This document shows positions 41,902 through 51,087 of a DNA stretch of 64,000 bases, piece by piece (position 1 is the first letter of the stretch; every line of letters starts with the position of its first letter). This DNA comes from JBBQXY01 sp051004815 (lineage in GTDB: Bacteria; Chloroflexota; Ktedonobacteria; Ktedonobacterales; Ktedonobacteraceae). The notes under the pieces were generated by a model, which was not told the DNA's origin, did not search any database, and saw only the letters and a program-made list of their open reading frames with translations. Position numbers and translations under genes: made by a program. The DNA is taken from contig JBPCJY010000212.1 of the NCBI GenBank assembly GCA_051004815.1, forward strand, positions 1 through 64,000. Reading direction: 5' to 3'.

Positions 41902-43341
41902 ATGCGTACTGATAGACCTTCTGTTACCGTAGCGGTGCAACGAAAACCGTCGCAAGAGCAGTTTACTCGTGTCGCGCCAATCCTTGGAGCAGCATTACTA
42001 TTAGGAACAGGCGGAGGCTTTGTTCTCGCCAGTATTCTGACACTTTCGTCTGCCTTCCATACGCCGTTGGGGTCGTGGTGGTTGGCAGTGGCGCAAGCGC
42101 ATGGACATCTCCAATTGTATGGTTGGGCCGGCTTATTTGTGCTGGGCGTGGCCTTTCATTTTCTGCCGCGACTGCGCGGTACCCCATTAGCAGCAGCCTG
42201 GCTTGTACCCTGGTTTCTTGCTACACAGGTCGCTGGACTACTGTTACGGGTACTCAGTCAACCGCTTTTGGTGATGAATGGAATGGATATCTGGCGTGTG
42301 CTGCTGATTACCAGTGGTGTGCTTGAGTGTGCCGCACTTTGCGTGGCTGTGATACTGTTTGTTCTGACTGTACTGCATGGCCCATCGCTCACGACGCGCC
42401 CTGCTTTTCTGGGTGTATTGCCATTGGTTGTAGGGGCTTTCATAGCTTTGGGCCTGGCAACGTGTGTTAACCTGGTCAATGTAGTAGTAGCCACTACGAC
42501 CGATGGTCTTGTACCCGCCGTGGGAGATAATCTCAATGTGACATTGGGTTTATTTGGTTTCCTGGTGCCAATTGCCCTGGCGATGTCGGCCCAATCATTG
42601 CCGATGTATGCCGGACTTTCGCCCTTTCCCCGCCGTATGCTCTGGCCTCTGGCGGGATGCTATTGGACAGGGGTAGTACTCATTTGTATTAGCACTATAC
42701 AGGTAGATTGGTCGGGAATACTGGCGAGTGTGGGCATGCTCTTCACGGGTGGTGTGTTGCTTGTTTTTACGGCTGTCTTTATGCGTATGATGCGCACACG
42801 CGGAACATTACCAAAGAAGGTTGCCCATTTGGCCCCTGCGCCGGAGGCTACCGCACGTAACTATCAAAAGCATGTTCGCAACGAAAGCAATGCTTACGGG
42901 CCGTTTGTTGCGTTGGTAGCGAGCGCGTATCTCTGGGCCGTCCTCGGAAGTGTGCTGCTTGTCGTTGATGGTTTGGTAATGGTGCTTGGGTTTGCACCAC
43001 TCTTTTCTATTGACACAATCAGACATAGCTTCGCTGTAGGTTTTGTCACGCTATTGATCTGTGGCATTGCTCCGCGCATGGTGCCGGGCTTCTCTGGTAG
43101 TAAGATCATGTCGCCACATTTGGTCCGTGCTACGCTTTGGTTCGGTAATGCTGCCGCTGCATTGCGGGTTGGCTCGCTACTGTTGGCGCCTCTTTTATCG
43201 CATATTGTTTTTACGGATATTTCTTTGTATGCGCTCTTGTTTGGCCTATCTGGGCCAATGGGCCTTCTGCTAGCTGCCTGTTTGACTATTAACTTGTGGC
43301 CCGCGCTCTGGCCTCGGAAGGTTATAGGTGGGCATGGATAA
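41902..43341 (+). CDS. NnrS-like multi-pass membrane protein
   Basis: 479 residues with about 12 membrane segments. AHGHLQLYGWAGLFVLGVAF and FHFLPRLRGTPL, with several conserved His, and RHSFAVGFVTLLICGIAPRM match the NnrS pattern; studied NnrS proteins are heme- and copper-containing membrane proteins that help cells tolerate nitric oxide. Its position convergent with the oxidase operon supports a link to heme-copper chemistry. Function here is inferred. Confidence 0.75.
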   Translation: MRTDRPSVTVAVQRKPSQEQFTRVAPILGAALLLGTGGGFVLASILTLSSAFHTPLGSWWLAVAQAHGHLQLYGWAGLFVLGVAFHFLPRLRGTPLAAAWLVPWFLATQVAGLLLRVLSQPLLVMNGMDIWRVLLITSGVLECAALCVAVILFVLTVLHGPSLTTRPAFLGVLPLVVGAFIALGLATCVNLVNVVVATTTDGLVPAVGDNLNVTLGLFGFLVPIALAMSAQSLPMYAGLSPFPRRMLWPLAGCYWTGVVLICISTIQVDWSGILASVGMLFTGGVLLVFTAVFMRMMRTRGTLPKKVAHLAPAPEATARNYQKHVRNESNAYGPFVALVASAYLWAVLGSVLLVVDGLVMVLGFAPLFSIDTIRHSFAVGFVTLLICGIAPRMVPGFSGSKIMSPHLVRATLWFGNAAAALRVGSLLLAPLLSHIVFTDISLYALLFGLSGPMGLLLAACLTINLWPALWPRKVIGGHG

Positions 43342-43379
43342 TGAATGCGAGGCCAGGTAACACAACTCCTTAACTGCCC

Positions 43380-44324
43380 CTAATGAATTACCCGATCCAG
43401 TACCATGATGGCGAAGATCGCTGCCAGGTACATATTCGAGTACCAGAAAAGGGTGAGCGCGGACTTCTTGGATTGATTGCGCCACAGGCGAAGCGCGAGA
43501 TAGACCAGCCCACCGCCCAGGAGCACAGCTCCCGCCAGGTAGAAGTAGCCCATCATGCCAAACGCGAAAAGCCCAATGGTGATAGCCAGCAAGAGTAGCG
43601 AGTACAACAGGATTTGCCGCCGTGTCTCCGCCGCGCCTTTGACCACCGGCAGCATAGGTATGTTTGCCTTCTCATAGTCTTTCTGGATCAATAGCGAAAG
43701 TGCCCAGAAGTGCGGGGGCGTCCAGAAGAAGATAATAGCGAAGAGCCAGATAGCCGGTATGCCCACGGTGCCAGTGATAGCTGCCCAGCCCACCAGCACC
43801 GGTACTGCTCCGGCAGCACCACCAATAACGATATTCTGTGTCGAGGTACGCTTGAGACCGAGTGTGTACACAAAGACGTAGAAGAGAATGGCGGAACAAG
43901 CTAGCAACGCGCTGAGCAGATTGACGAAGACAGTGAGGATAATAAATGCGGCTATACCCAGGATGATACCAAAGACCAATGCCTGCCGAGGTTCCACGCG
44001 TCCGGAGGGCAGCGAGCGACGCTGCGTGCGTCCCATGATCTGGTCGATGTCGCGGTCGATATAGCAGTTAATGCAATTCGCGCTTCCTGCTGCCATCGCG
44101 CCGCCAAGCAGCGTTAGAATGACAAGGAGAAGTGGGGGTAAACCCTGCTTAGCAATCGCCATCGCCGCCGCAGTCACGCCGAGTAGCAGCACTGTCACAT
44201 GCGGCTTCATCAGATCGACGTAATTGGCGATGGTTTGCCGCACTAAGTTGATCTCTTTTTTCACCTCACGCTCTGCTTGTTCGACTTGCTCTATCTCTTG
44301 CGTTACGCTATGTATTGCCTTCAT
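43380..44324 (-). CDS. ctaB: Protoheme IX farnesyltransferase (heme O synthase)
   Basis: 314 residues, about 8-9 membrane segments. NCYIDRDIDQIMGRTQRRSL holds the Asp-rich prenyl-diphosphate site (DRDID). A second Asp/His region and FFWTPPHFWALSLL with KDYEKANIPMLP are typical. It adds a farnesyl group to heme b for the oxidase encoded in the same operon. No heme A synthase gene (CtaA) is in the window, so whether heme O or A is used cannot be told. Last gene of the operon. Confidence 0.93.
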   Translation of the reverse strand: MKAIHSVTQEIEQVEQAEREVKKEINLVRQTIANYVDLMKPHVTVLLLGVTAAAMAIAKQGLPPLLLVILTLLGGAMAAGSANCINCYIDRDIDQIMGRTQRRSLPSGRVEPRQALVFGIILGIAAFIILTVFVNLLSALLACSAILFYVFVYTLGLKRTSTQNIVIGGAAGAVPVLVGWAAITGTVGIPAIWLFAIIFFWTPPHFWALSLLIQKDYEKANIPMLPVVKGAAETRRQILLYSLLLLAITIGLFAFGMMGYFYLAGAVLLGGGLVYLALRLWRNQSKKSALTLFWYSNMYLAAIFAIMVLDRVIH

Positions 44325-44378
44325 GACTAGTGCCTTCCAAAATCTATGAATTGGCGAAATCCAAAAGAATATAAAATA

Positions 44379-45059
44379 TTAGTGCGGCTGCGGTAGCCAC
44401 TGCCGCAATCCATCCTCTAGCCCGCTTATTTCACTGCTAAGATCAGACTTGCTACTTGAGTCAAGTGTCTCGAAATAGAGCCGCTCACGCCCTTGAGCAT
44501 CTATTACGAGCATTACTGGATCGTGTATCACTTGCCCGCCTGCGCTCACCTGATCATACACGCCGTATTGATGGTAAACGGACTGGAGTTGCTTTGCCGT
44601 ACCCGTGAGGAATGACCACTGATGCAACATCCCATGTTTAATGGACCAGGCTTGCACCTCAGCTATGCTGGTTGCTGCTGGATTGGCATTAACGGCAACG
44701 AGTGCTACCTGGCTGGCTTCCTTTGCCGTCAGATTGGTCCTGGCATCATACATAATACTAGCCGTCAGTGGACATATGCTGGTACAGCGCGAGTCGATAA
44801 AAGCCAGCACTACCTCGCGACCGCGCAGAGAAGAAAGTGTGACTGCGTGACCGAACTGGTCGGTGAGGTTGAAGTCAGGCGCGGAATCTCCTGGCATTGG
44901 AAAGCCGCCCAGGGCATTGTCAATCGGCTGTACAGTTGGTTGGCTACGAACCATTGTGTGAAGCCTGATTGCCCAGGCAGCCCCGGCAATGATTAAGAGT
45001 AGTGAAGTGGCAATAAAAACTGTACGAGTCAGTTTCTGCATACTATCTGGATGCTGCAT
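44379..45059 (-). CDS. SCO1/SenC family copper chaperone
   Basis: 226 residues. One N-terminal membrane anchor (IATSLLLIIAGAAWAI), then a thioredoxin fold with DSRCTSICPLTASIM (the CxxxC copper site) and the distal His in GGQVIHDPVMLVID. SCO proteins insert copper into the CuA site of subunit II on the outer face, and subunit II here has that site. The ATG at 45059 has AAAGGAAATG upstream. 55 nt from ctaB. Confidence 0.92.
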   Translation of the reverse strand: MQHPDSMQKLTRTVFIATSLLLIIAGAAWAIRLHTMVRSQPTVQPIDNALGGFPMPGDSAPDFNLTDQFGHAVTLSSLRGREVVLAFIDSRCTSICPLTASIMYDARTNLTAKEASQVALVAVNANPAATSIAEVQAWSIKHGMLHQWSFLTGTAKQLQSVYHQYGVYDQVSAGGQVIHDPVMLVIDAQGRERLYFETLDSSSKSDLSSEISGLEDGLRQWLPQPH

Positions 45060-45126
45060 GGTCATTTCCTTTCCCAGATACGTGTTTGCATGCGTGTATG
45101 CCCTCTGCTTTGTTCCAGCCCAGCGT

Positions 45127-46056
45127 TTACCTCTCCGCGTTGGGCGATTTTATGGCGATGCTTGTATCGTCTTCCTGTGCAGCAAACCAACGTTGCACGA
45201 TGATGCTGAAAGCGATGCCGAAAGGGAGGTCGCCGAATGTCCACATGATGCCTGCTCCAAATTGCTGATCTTGCAATGCAGATAACCCACCTGACACCGT
45301 GGCCAGGTGAGCGTAAGGCGCATAGAGAGGTACCGGGGCAAAGCCGAGCAGCACAGCCAAAACAACGTTTTGTGCAATTGCCACCCCCAGGCACCCTATG
45401 CGTCCAAGATAGCCCAGGCGCGGTTTGAGCGGAGGTGATGGTATCACCTGTGTCCAAAACAGGATGCTCACTGCTTGAAATGTTACATGTTCAGCCCAAT
45501 CATGAATGACATCGTTTCTCAAAGCGAAATCATAGAGGGGTGGCCAGTGCCACACCCAGGTTCCGATGATCAAGATTATGCATGAAATGGCAGGTTGTCG
45601 CAGCCATCGTCCTATCAAGTGGAAGGCCCGCCCTACCCTCAGCTTTGCAAATGCCTTTGCGAGCCTTTGCGCCCAAACTGGTAATCCCAGCCACATCGGC
45701 AGCAGCGGAGCACCGGCCACGAGCAGCGGTGCCATAACGACCAGTAAGAGCAGGTGCTGAACCATGTGAACCCAGAAAAGCCTGCTAGAGAGGATGTCAA
45801 TGGGGGCAGAAGCTGCGAGAAAGAACACAAAGATTGCACCGAGAAAGTAGATGCCCCGCCAGAACCAGCTATCCCACTGAAATTCACCAGCAACAGAGTT
45901 GCTAAATGCGGGAGTCGTGGTCCTGGCAGCTTTCTTAATCTGCTCCTCTTTTACGAGTACACGCCATCCACGGACATACAGGATTTCGGCAACAAGACAC
46001 CCAAGCAGCACAATGGGTGGAATCGGCCACCCATTTGCATCAACCCAGATGTTCAT
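45127..46056 (-). CDS. ctaG: CtaG-type (caa3) cytochrome c oxidase assembly protein
   Basis: 309 residues with ~7-8 membrane segments. The HMVQHLLLLVVMAPLLVAGA and DWAEHVTFQAVSILFW His-containing helices and DQQFGAGIMWTFGDLPFG are characteristic of the Bacillus-type CtaG (DUF1404-like) family, distinct from proteobacterial CtaG. It is needed for the assembly or copper loading of caa3-type oxidases. It sits between subunit III and SCO1. Confidence 0.88.
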   Translation of the reverse strand: MNIWVDANGWPIPPIVLLGCLVAEILYVRGWRVLVKEEQIKKAARTTTPAFSNSVAGEFQWDSWFWRGIYFLGAIFVFFLAASAPIDILSSRLFWVHMVQHLLLLVVMAPLLVAGAPLLPMWLGLPVWAQRLAKAFAKLRVGRAFHLIGRWLRQPAISCIILIIGTWVWHWPPLYDFALRNDVIHDWAEHVTFQAVSILFWTQVIPSPPLKPRLGYLGRIGCLGVAIAQNVVLAVLLGFAPVPLYAPYAHLATVSGGLSALQDQQFGAGIMWTFGDLPFGIAFSIIVQRWFAAQEDDTSIAIKSPNAER

Positions 46057-46084
46057 TCAAGGTTCTCCATATTCCAGCAACTTC

Positions 46085-46657
46085 TCATAGAAGGAGCATG
46101 CTGAACGCCCACATAACTAAGCCAGCGATGATGGTATAGTACCACCAGTAGCCAACAACCTCCGGGATGTAGGGATGACCAACCAGGCGTCCGCGCAAGA
46201 TCCGTCCCAGAAGCAGTAAGCCGATGAAGGCTGTCAGCACAAGGTGGAATGCGGAATACCATGAAAGCAGTAAAATTACACTCTCATAAGCATGGAAGGG
46301 AGCGGCATACCCCAGGGACAGGCCAAGCCAGAATTGAAACACCAGTGCCACGACCATGAGCAGCAATGAGAGAATAAAGATCACCGATTGGTTGCCCCTG
46401 CGCTCCCACCAATAGTAGGTGAGTCCGCTCAGGACTAGAGCAACAGAAGTTAGCACTCCAGGCAGAAGGGCAGGAGGATGGTCTGTGGGAAGCCTGTACT
46501 GGTTCAACACATTGAGCGTACTCAGATACCCACCCGCGGCCAGGAGGGCAAGTATAGACATGAAATCCGCGATAATGAGCATTATCACGCCTGCTCGCGC
46601 CCTTCCAAACCGAATATGCAATGGAAGTTCGTGCATTTCCTCTAAGGATGTACTCAT
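46085..46657 (-). CDS. Heme-copper oxidase subunit III
   Basis: 190 residues, five membrane segments, the short bacterial form. MLIIADFMSILALLAAGGY in the first helix, a middle FHAYESVILLLSWYSAFHLVL helix and the terminal PEVVGYWWYYTIIAGLVMW helix agree with CoxC/CtaE, including the His/Glu positions near HAYES. It stabilises subunit I. 25 nt after ctaD. Confidence 0.85.
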   Translation of the reverse strand: MSTSLEEMHELPLHIRFGRARAGVIMLIIADFMSILALLAAGGYLSTLNVLNQYRLPTDHPPALLPGVLTSVALVLSGLTYYWWERRGNQSVIFILSLLLMVVALVFQFWLGLSLGYAAPFHAYESVILLLSWYSAFHLVLTAFIGLLLLGRILRGRLVGHPYIPEVVGYWWYYTIIAGLVMWAFSMLLL

Positions 46658-46682
46658 CGGTATGTCTCCTATGGTGGTGTTA

Positions 46683-48575
46683 TCAACTCTCTGATGGTGG
46701 CAGTACGGGTGCTATCAAGGCACCTTCCTTATCCGACGCCGCCGGTTCAGGCGTACCGTAATCGTACGGTGTTGATGTCACCACGGGCAGGTGTTCAAAA
46801 TTCTCCAGCGGTACTGGCGTAGGCACAGTCCACTCCAATGTCTTACCACCCCACTCGTCAGCAACTGCACGCTCACCATGGTGCATGGTGATAATCACGT
46901 TGTATACCGTAACAAACACGGAGGCCGCGATCAGAATCGCAAACAAGCTGGCGATCAAATTGGCGGTAGCAAACGGGGGAGCGACATTAGCTGACCAACG
47001 CGGTTCACCTTGCAGGCCCGCGTAGAACAGAGCCAGGAATGTTCCCAGAAAACCAATTTCAAACAGCCAGAAATGGATCCTGCCCAGCAGTGGATCGAGC
47101 CGTCGCCCCGTCATTTTTGGGAACCAGAAGTAAAAGGCAGCGAAAAACCCGAAGACCATGCTCCCAACGAGGGTGAAATGGAAGTGAGCTGTGACAAACA
47201 TGCCGCCATGTAAAATCTCATCAGTGGGAAGGTCTGCCAGGTAGATACCGGTGATGCCGCCGATGACGAAGTTTACTAACACACCAGCCACGAACAAAAC
47301 TGGGACTGTAACCCACATCTTCCCACGCCAAAACGTGCCGATCATAGCCAGGAAGAAGAAGCCGGTGGGAATAGAGATTAACTCTGTATCGAGCATGTAA
47401 GGGCCGTCCAATGCGCTTGCTGATCCACTCGTATAGAGATGATGCCCCCACACGAGTACGCTTAGTAAACAAATCGTGATCAGGCTGCCGAGCATCATGC
47501 GACGACCAAATATCGCCTTGCGGGAAAAAACCGTGGCTATCTCAGCGGAGACTGCCATTGCTGGCAAAGCAATCACGTACACCTCGGGGTGTCCCATAAA
47601 CCAGAACAGATGCTCGTATAGCCAGTTATTACCACCAAAAGCGGCGATAAAGAAGGACGTTTGGAAGGTCCGGTCCATCACGACCATCACTTGCGATAAC
47701 AGGAAGGTAGGGAACGCTGTTAATCCAAGGAACACTGAGAGTATCACGCCCCAGACAAAGATGGGAAGTCGTCCCCACGTCATTCCCTTTGCTCGTAGCA
47801 CGAACACGGTCGTGACGATATTCAGTGCTGCTATCGTTGTTGAGATAGCAAAGATGATAATGGTGAAGCAGTAGGCATCCATGCCTGGTGTTAATTCCTG
47901 AACAGACAGCGGTGCGTAACCCGTCCATCCGGTCGGGAACCCACCGAGAAACAGCGTGGAAAAGAAGATGGGAATGATGGAGAAAATCAGCCAGTAGCTT
48001 AGCGCGTTGAGCCGCGGAAAGGCCATATCACGCGCCCCAATCATAATAGGCAGTATGAAGTTGCCGAAGGGACCGCTGATCATGATGATTGAGGATACAA
48101 TCATTAAAATCCCATGCATTCCCACAATGGTGTTGTATGTGGCTGGTGTAAAGTATTTTGCCCCAGGCGTTGATTGCTGGAGGCGGATCATGAAGGCTCC
48201 CATAGAGCCTAAGAAAAAGGTGATTAGCACAGTTACCAGGTATTGCATCCCGACAACTTTGTGATCGGTGGTGAAGCGGAAGTAGCGCCAGAGTCCCTGA
48301 TCTTTGCCGGCCATCTGTAAATCTTCGTCGGCTGTTGGATCATGACGGGCAAAACCCCACTTAAAGACCCCATTGAAGGCTCCAATGCCTACAAAGAAGA
48401 ATAGTGTCCAGGCTGTATAGAGAGCCACAATTGGTGCGTCGGGGTTCTCGACTGGATCTACAAAATGGGCCACTATCAGGTAAGCCGCAGCAGCACCTAT
48501 CACACCGAGTACAATGCCAGAAACCACGCTTGGGAAAAGATTCTGTAAGAGACTTCTCTGTTTGACCTCGGTCAT
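46683..48575 (-). CDS. ctaD: Cytochrome c oxidase subunit I
   Basis: 630 residues. Ligands: His in VGMHGILMIV (low-spin heme), HPEVYVIALPA (CuB His and the Tyr/Glu of the active site), VWGHHLYTSG (two CuB His) and TAHFHFTLVGS (heme a3 and low-spin heme His). The segment before the first core helix contains two extra membrane segments (~residues 15-70), longer than in classical A-type subunits. The C-terminal tail is Pro-rich and cytoplasmic. It reduces O2 and pumps protons. The ATG overlaps the ctaC stop by 4 nt with AAGGAGGA before it. Confidence 0.95.
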   Translation of the reverse strand: MTEVKQRSLLQNLFPSVVSGIVLGVIGAAAAYLIVAHFVDPVENPDAPIVALYTAWTLFFFVGIGAFNGVFKWGFARHDPTADEDLQMAGKDQGLWRYFRFTTDHKVVGMQYLVTVLITFFLGSMGAFMIRLQQSTPGAKYFTPATYNTIVGMHGILMIVSSIIMISGPFGNFILPIMIGARDMAFPRLNALSYWLIFSIIPIFFSTLFLGGFPTGWTGYAPLSVQELTPGMDAYCFTIIIFAISTTIAALNIVTTVFVLRAKGMTWGRLPIFVWGVILSVFLGLTAFPTFLLSQVMVVMDRTFQTSFFIAAFGGNNWLYEHLFWFMGHPEVYVIALPAMAVSAEIATVFSRKAIFGRRMMLGSLITICLLSVLVWGHHLYTSGSASALDGPYMLDTELISIPTGFFFLAMIGTFWRGKMWVTVPVLFVAGVLVNFVIGGITGIYLADLPTDEILHGGMFVTAHFHFTLVGSMVFGFFAAFYFWFPKMTGRRLDPLLGRIHFWLFEIGFLGTFLALFYAGLQGEPRWSANVAPPFATANLIASLFAILIAASVFVTVYNVIITMHHGERAVADEWGGKTLEWTVPTPVPLENFEHLPVVTSTPYDYGTPEPAASDKEGALIAPVLPPSES

Positions 48576-49351
48576 GGGTGTCCTCCTTGGCTTATTATCC
48601 AGGTATTAAAGTCATTAACACTGACTACCTGCACTGATGACCACATATAGGAATGATAAAGCCCGCACAATTCCACACAGCGCACGGCGTAACTCCCTAT
48701 CCGCGATGGTGTCACTAGTGGGGTGGAGGTTATTTCCCCTGGGTTAGCGTCTACGCGTATTCCAAACGCCTGAATATCAAATCCATGCAAGACATCTTCC
48801 GAAGTGACGTTGAACAGTACCGGACGACCCAGCGGCAGTTCAAGCACCTGGCCCTGGCTAGACGCTCCATTATTTGGATAGTTAAAAGTCCACAGCCATT
48901 GCTGCGCGGTTACTTGGACAACAAGTGGGCTAGCAGCTGTAGCAGTGGTGTCCTGGTAGTAACCAAACAGGCCCCAGATGACCAGGAATAGGCAAAGCAC
49001 TCCGGTGATGCCCATCCAGCTAATTTGGAGCCCTGGCCTTGGCTTCAGAACGGGAGCATCTTCCGTAGGTCGCCCATTGACTCTGAAGGCAATCAGACAA
49101 TAGATAAGAAAGACAAAGACAAAAAATGCCACTGGCACAGATAGGATGGTGAGCATTTCCATCGTCGTGTTATCGGTGGCATCAAGGCCGCTCGCGGCCA
49201 CTGGCAGCACAAATGGGGACGTGACAACCACGAGCACCATTCCAATGACAGAAAGTACCACCCAGATAATGATTGCACGACGCAGATGATTCGGTTCTCC
49301 GCGGACTGGCGTAGCATTGCCAGTATTTTGATTCGAGTTATCGTCAGCCAT
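48572..49351 (-). CDS. ctaC: Cytochrome c oxidase subunit II
   Basis: 259 residues. Two membrane helices (~25-50 and ~65-95), then a cupredoxin domain. The CuA ligands are in VRCVELCGLYHSYM (two Cys, His, Met) with the distal His in EDVLHGFDIQAFG. QQWLWTFNYPNNGA contains the aromatic entry residue. No heme c motif (CxxCH) is fused, so electrons come from a separate donor. Start has AAGGAGG upstream. Downstream SCO1 would load CuA. Confidence 0.93.
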   Translation of the reverse strand: MADDNSNQNTGNATPVRGEPNHLRRAIIIWVVLSVIGMVLVVVTSPFVLPVAASGLDATDNTTMEMLTILSVPVAFFVFVFLIYCLIAFRVNGRPTEDAPVLKPRPGLQISWMGITGVLCLFLVIWGLFGYYQDTTATAASPLVVQVTAQQWLWTFNYPNNGASSQGQVLELPLGRPVLFNVTSEDVLHGFDIQAFGIRVDANPGEITSTPLVTPSRIGSYAVRCVELCGLYHSYMWSSVQVVSVNDFNTWIISQGGHP

Positions 49352-49361
49352 GTTACCCTCC

Positions 49362-50069
49362 TTAATTACTTCCTACCGTCATTGTTCCAGCCATGAAGCC
49401 GGTAGTAGACATCGGCCCGCTAAAGCCATAAGGAGCCTCGCGATCATTTCCACAGGGGACATAGCAGTGCCAGACGTAAGTAGTACCCGCTGGGCCAGTG
49501 CGGAACTGGAAAGAGATGACGTTTGGCTTTGGGTACTGGTTGCCGTTAATAGTCACGGCAGCAGGGGCGTCATCGGCAACTCCAAGCAGAGGAACACTAA
49601 CGAATAGAGGGGAGGAAGTGTCGGGCGGTGATTGGAGAGTGAACGTATGCCCTGGGGCGTCCGCACTAATCTCGCTCATGGACTTACCGTTGACCGTCAT
49701 GGTATCTCCGATTGTGCCATGCACCTGTCGGAAGTAATCGTTGATCAATCCACTTGCGGAGTCGTATTGACTGATGACGACTGTGATAACACTATTAGGT
49801 GGGACTTCAAAGCTGGTCGTTGGGCAATAAGTTACCCATTGACTTTCCTTTGCATCTGCGTTGGGGTGACAGACCATACTGTCAGGAAATGTACCGAATG
49901 AGATTGTTGCGCTATTAGGACCTGTTGGGGTTGCCTTCAACACGCTGGGGGGTTCGTAACCAATTCCCCATGCTGCTCGAAGACTCAGCGCGACCCCGGC
50001 CACTATGCCGAAACCTAAAACGAGCGACACTACGATGCCAATAATAAAGCCTGATGAATGTCGTTTCAA
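49362..50069 (-). CDS. Membrane-anchored cupredoxin-like protein, first gene of the oxidase operon
   Basis: 235 residues. One N-terminal membrane segment (GFIIGIVVSLVLGFGIVAGV). The outer part has two regions of likely copper chemistry: a strand-rich N-terminal half with FEVPPNSVITVVISQYDSA and a C-terminal YVWHCYVPCGNDREAPYGF...MSTTGFMAGTMTV segment whose Cys, His and Met recall the blue-copper loop. It lies 10 nt before ctaC. It may donate electrons to CuA or store copper. Assignment as cupredoxin is by pattern. Confidence 0.7.
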   Translation of the reverse strand: MKRHSSGFIIGIVVSLVLGFGIVAGVALSLRAAWGIGYEPPSVLKATPTGPNSATISFGTFPDSMVCHPNADAKESQWVTYCPTTSFEVPPNSVITVVISQYDSASGLINDYFRQVHGTIGDTMTVNGKSMSEISADAPGHTFTLQSPPDTSSPLFVSVPLLGVADDAPAAVTINGNQYPKPNVISFQFRTGPAGTTYVWHCYVPCGNDREAPYGFSGPMSTTGFMAGTMTVGSN

Positions 50070-50627
50070 TGTAGACCTCCTTGTCAGTGGGTTTGACGCA
50101 AAAGCCGACAGGGTGCTCTTTCACCTCTGCTGGCTAATGCTCGTGGCTACACGCATCGCACCAGTCGGATGGCTTGCTGTTATAAAAAAAAAATAATAAG
50201 ACAAGCATCCTCTGTAATGAGAAACTCTTAGACATCCTGCATTCTTTCCTTCGCTTTGTAGTTGGAACCACCAAGAAAATAGCAGGAATGTCGGAAGGGT
50301 TCCTCTTTTAACTTTTTCAAGTGCATAACACAAGTATAACATAAAACCCATGCTTTGAAAATATGTCTTTTTGTTTCATTCTGGCAGAATCGCCCTGAAT
50401 GGTAACGTACATCTTCTGGAGCTCCTTTGCACCAATGAATAGGCATTATCTCGCGAGTGCGAAAACGGAAAAAAAGTGGAAGCCGCTTCTCACATTACAA
50501 CTATGCCAGGAAAGATTATGATACAATAATGACGCTGGACAGCGAAGCGTAACGTGAGGAAAGTAAAGAACTCTTTCCTATGGAAATCCGGTAGGGTGAG
50601 CGGAACGGATAGCGAACGAGCGAAAGT
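50070..50627. other. Divergent promoter region between oxidase operon and zinc-ribbon gene
   Basis: A 558 bp AT-rich region with no convincing gene. For the oxidase operon a TATACT (50338-50333) has TTTTCA 17 nt upstream, a weak match. For the plus strand an extended -10 (TGATACAAT, hexamer 50522-50527) would start RNA near 50534. The resulting ~95 nt leader (GTGAGGAAAGTAAAG and so on) is G/A-rich, but I recognise no known RNA family in it. Confidence 0.4.
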
Positions 50628-51041
50628 ATGATGCCAGAAAATGATCTAACGGATGCCACCGGGCGGGAAATAGGACAGAGAGGGTACTGGTACAAACCTA
50701 TCCGCTGTTCTATCTGCACGAGTTTTATCTGGTTTCGTCCTATTGCGCTCAAAGAGCCGATTGAAGCACCAGAACCGCGCCACGAATGGGTACTCTGCAA
50801 ACCATGTCATGAGGCATTGCTCGTGGAATTGCACCGTTCCTCCATACGTTCGCCAGTCCGTCTGCGCATTGCTATGGGACTTGTAGCCGCCGAACGTTCA
50901 CCCAATGCTTATACTATGAGTACATCTATGCACGAACAGCAGGATTTCCAACGGGAATTCGTCTGGGGCATACGCCTCCTGATCTTTTTTGCCCTCTTTC
51001 ACATAGTCATATTCGCCATTCTATTTGCGGTACCAAAGTAA
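50628..51041 (+). CDS. Zinc-ribbon protein with a C-terminal membrane segment
   Basis: 137 residues. CSIC near residue 28 and CKPC near residue 58 form a four-cysteine zinc-ribbon-like knuckle, followed by a linker and one hydrophobic segment (IRLLIFFALFHIVIFAILFA) at the very end, so it is probably a tail-anchored cytoplasmic protein. Family not recognised. Two adjacent ATGs could start it. Divergent from the oxidase operon and upstream of a beta-propeller gene on the same strand. Confidence 0.65.
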   Translation: MMPENDLTDATGREIGQRGYWYKPIRCSICTSFIWFRPIALKEPIEAPEPRHEWVLCKPCHEALLVELHRSSIRSPVRLRIAMGLVAAERSPNAYTMSTSMHEQQDFQREFVWGIRLLIFFALFHIVIFAILFAVPK

Positions 51042-51087
51042 ATCTGCTATAGTGAGCAAACCATCCACTCTATTTTAAAAGGATAGT

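Noticed and set aside
50534..50627. Structured RNA in the leader of the zinc-ribbon gene
   Set aside because: The G/A-rich sequence loosely recalls RNase P RNA wording but lacks its conserved core, and no stable fold was apparent.
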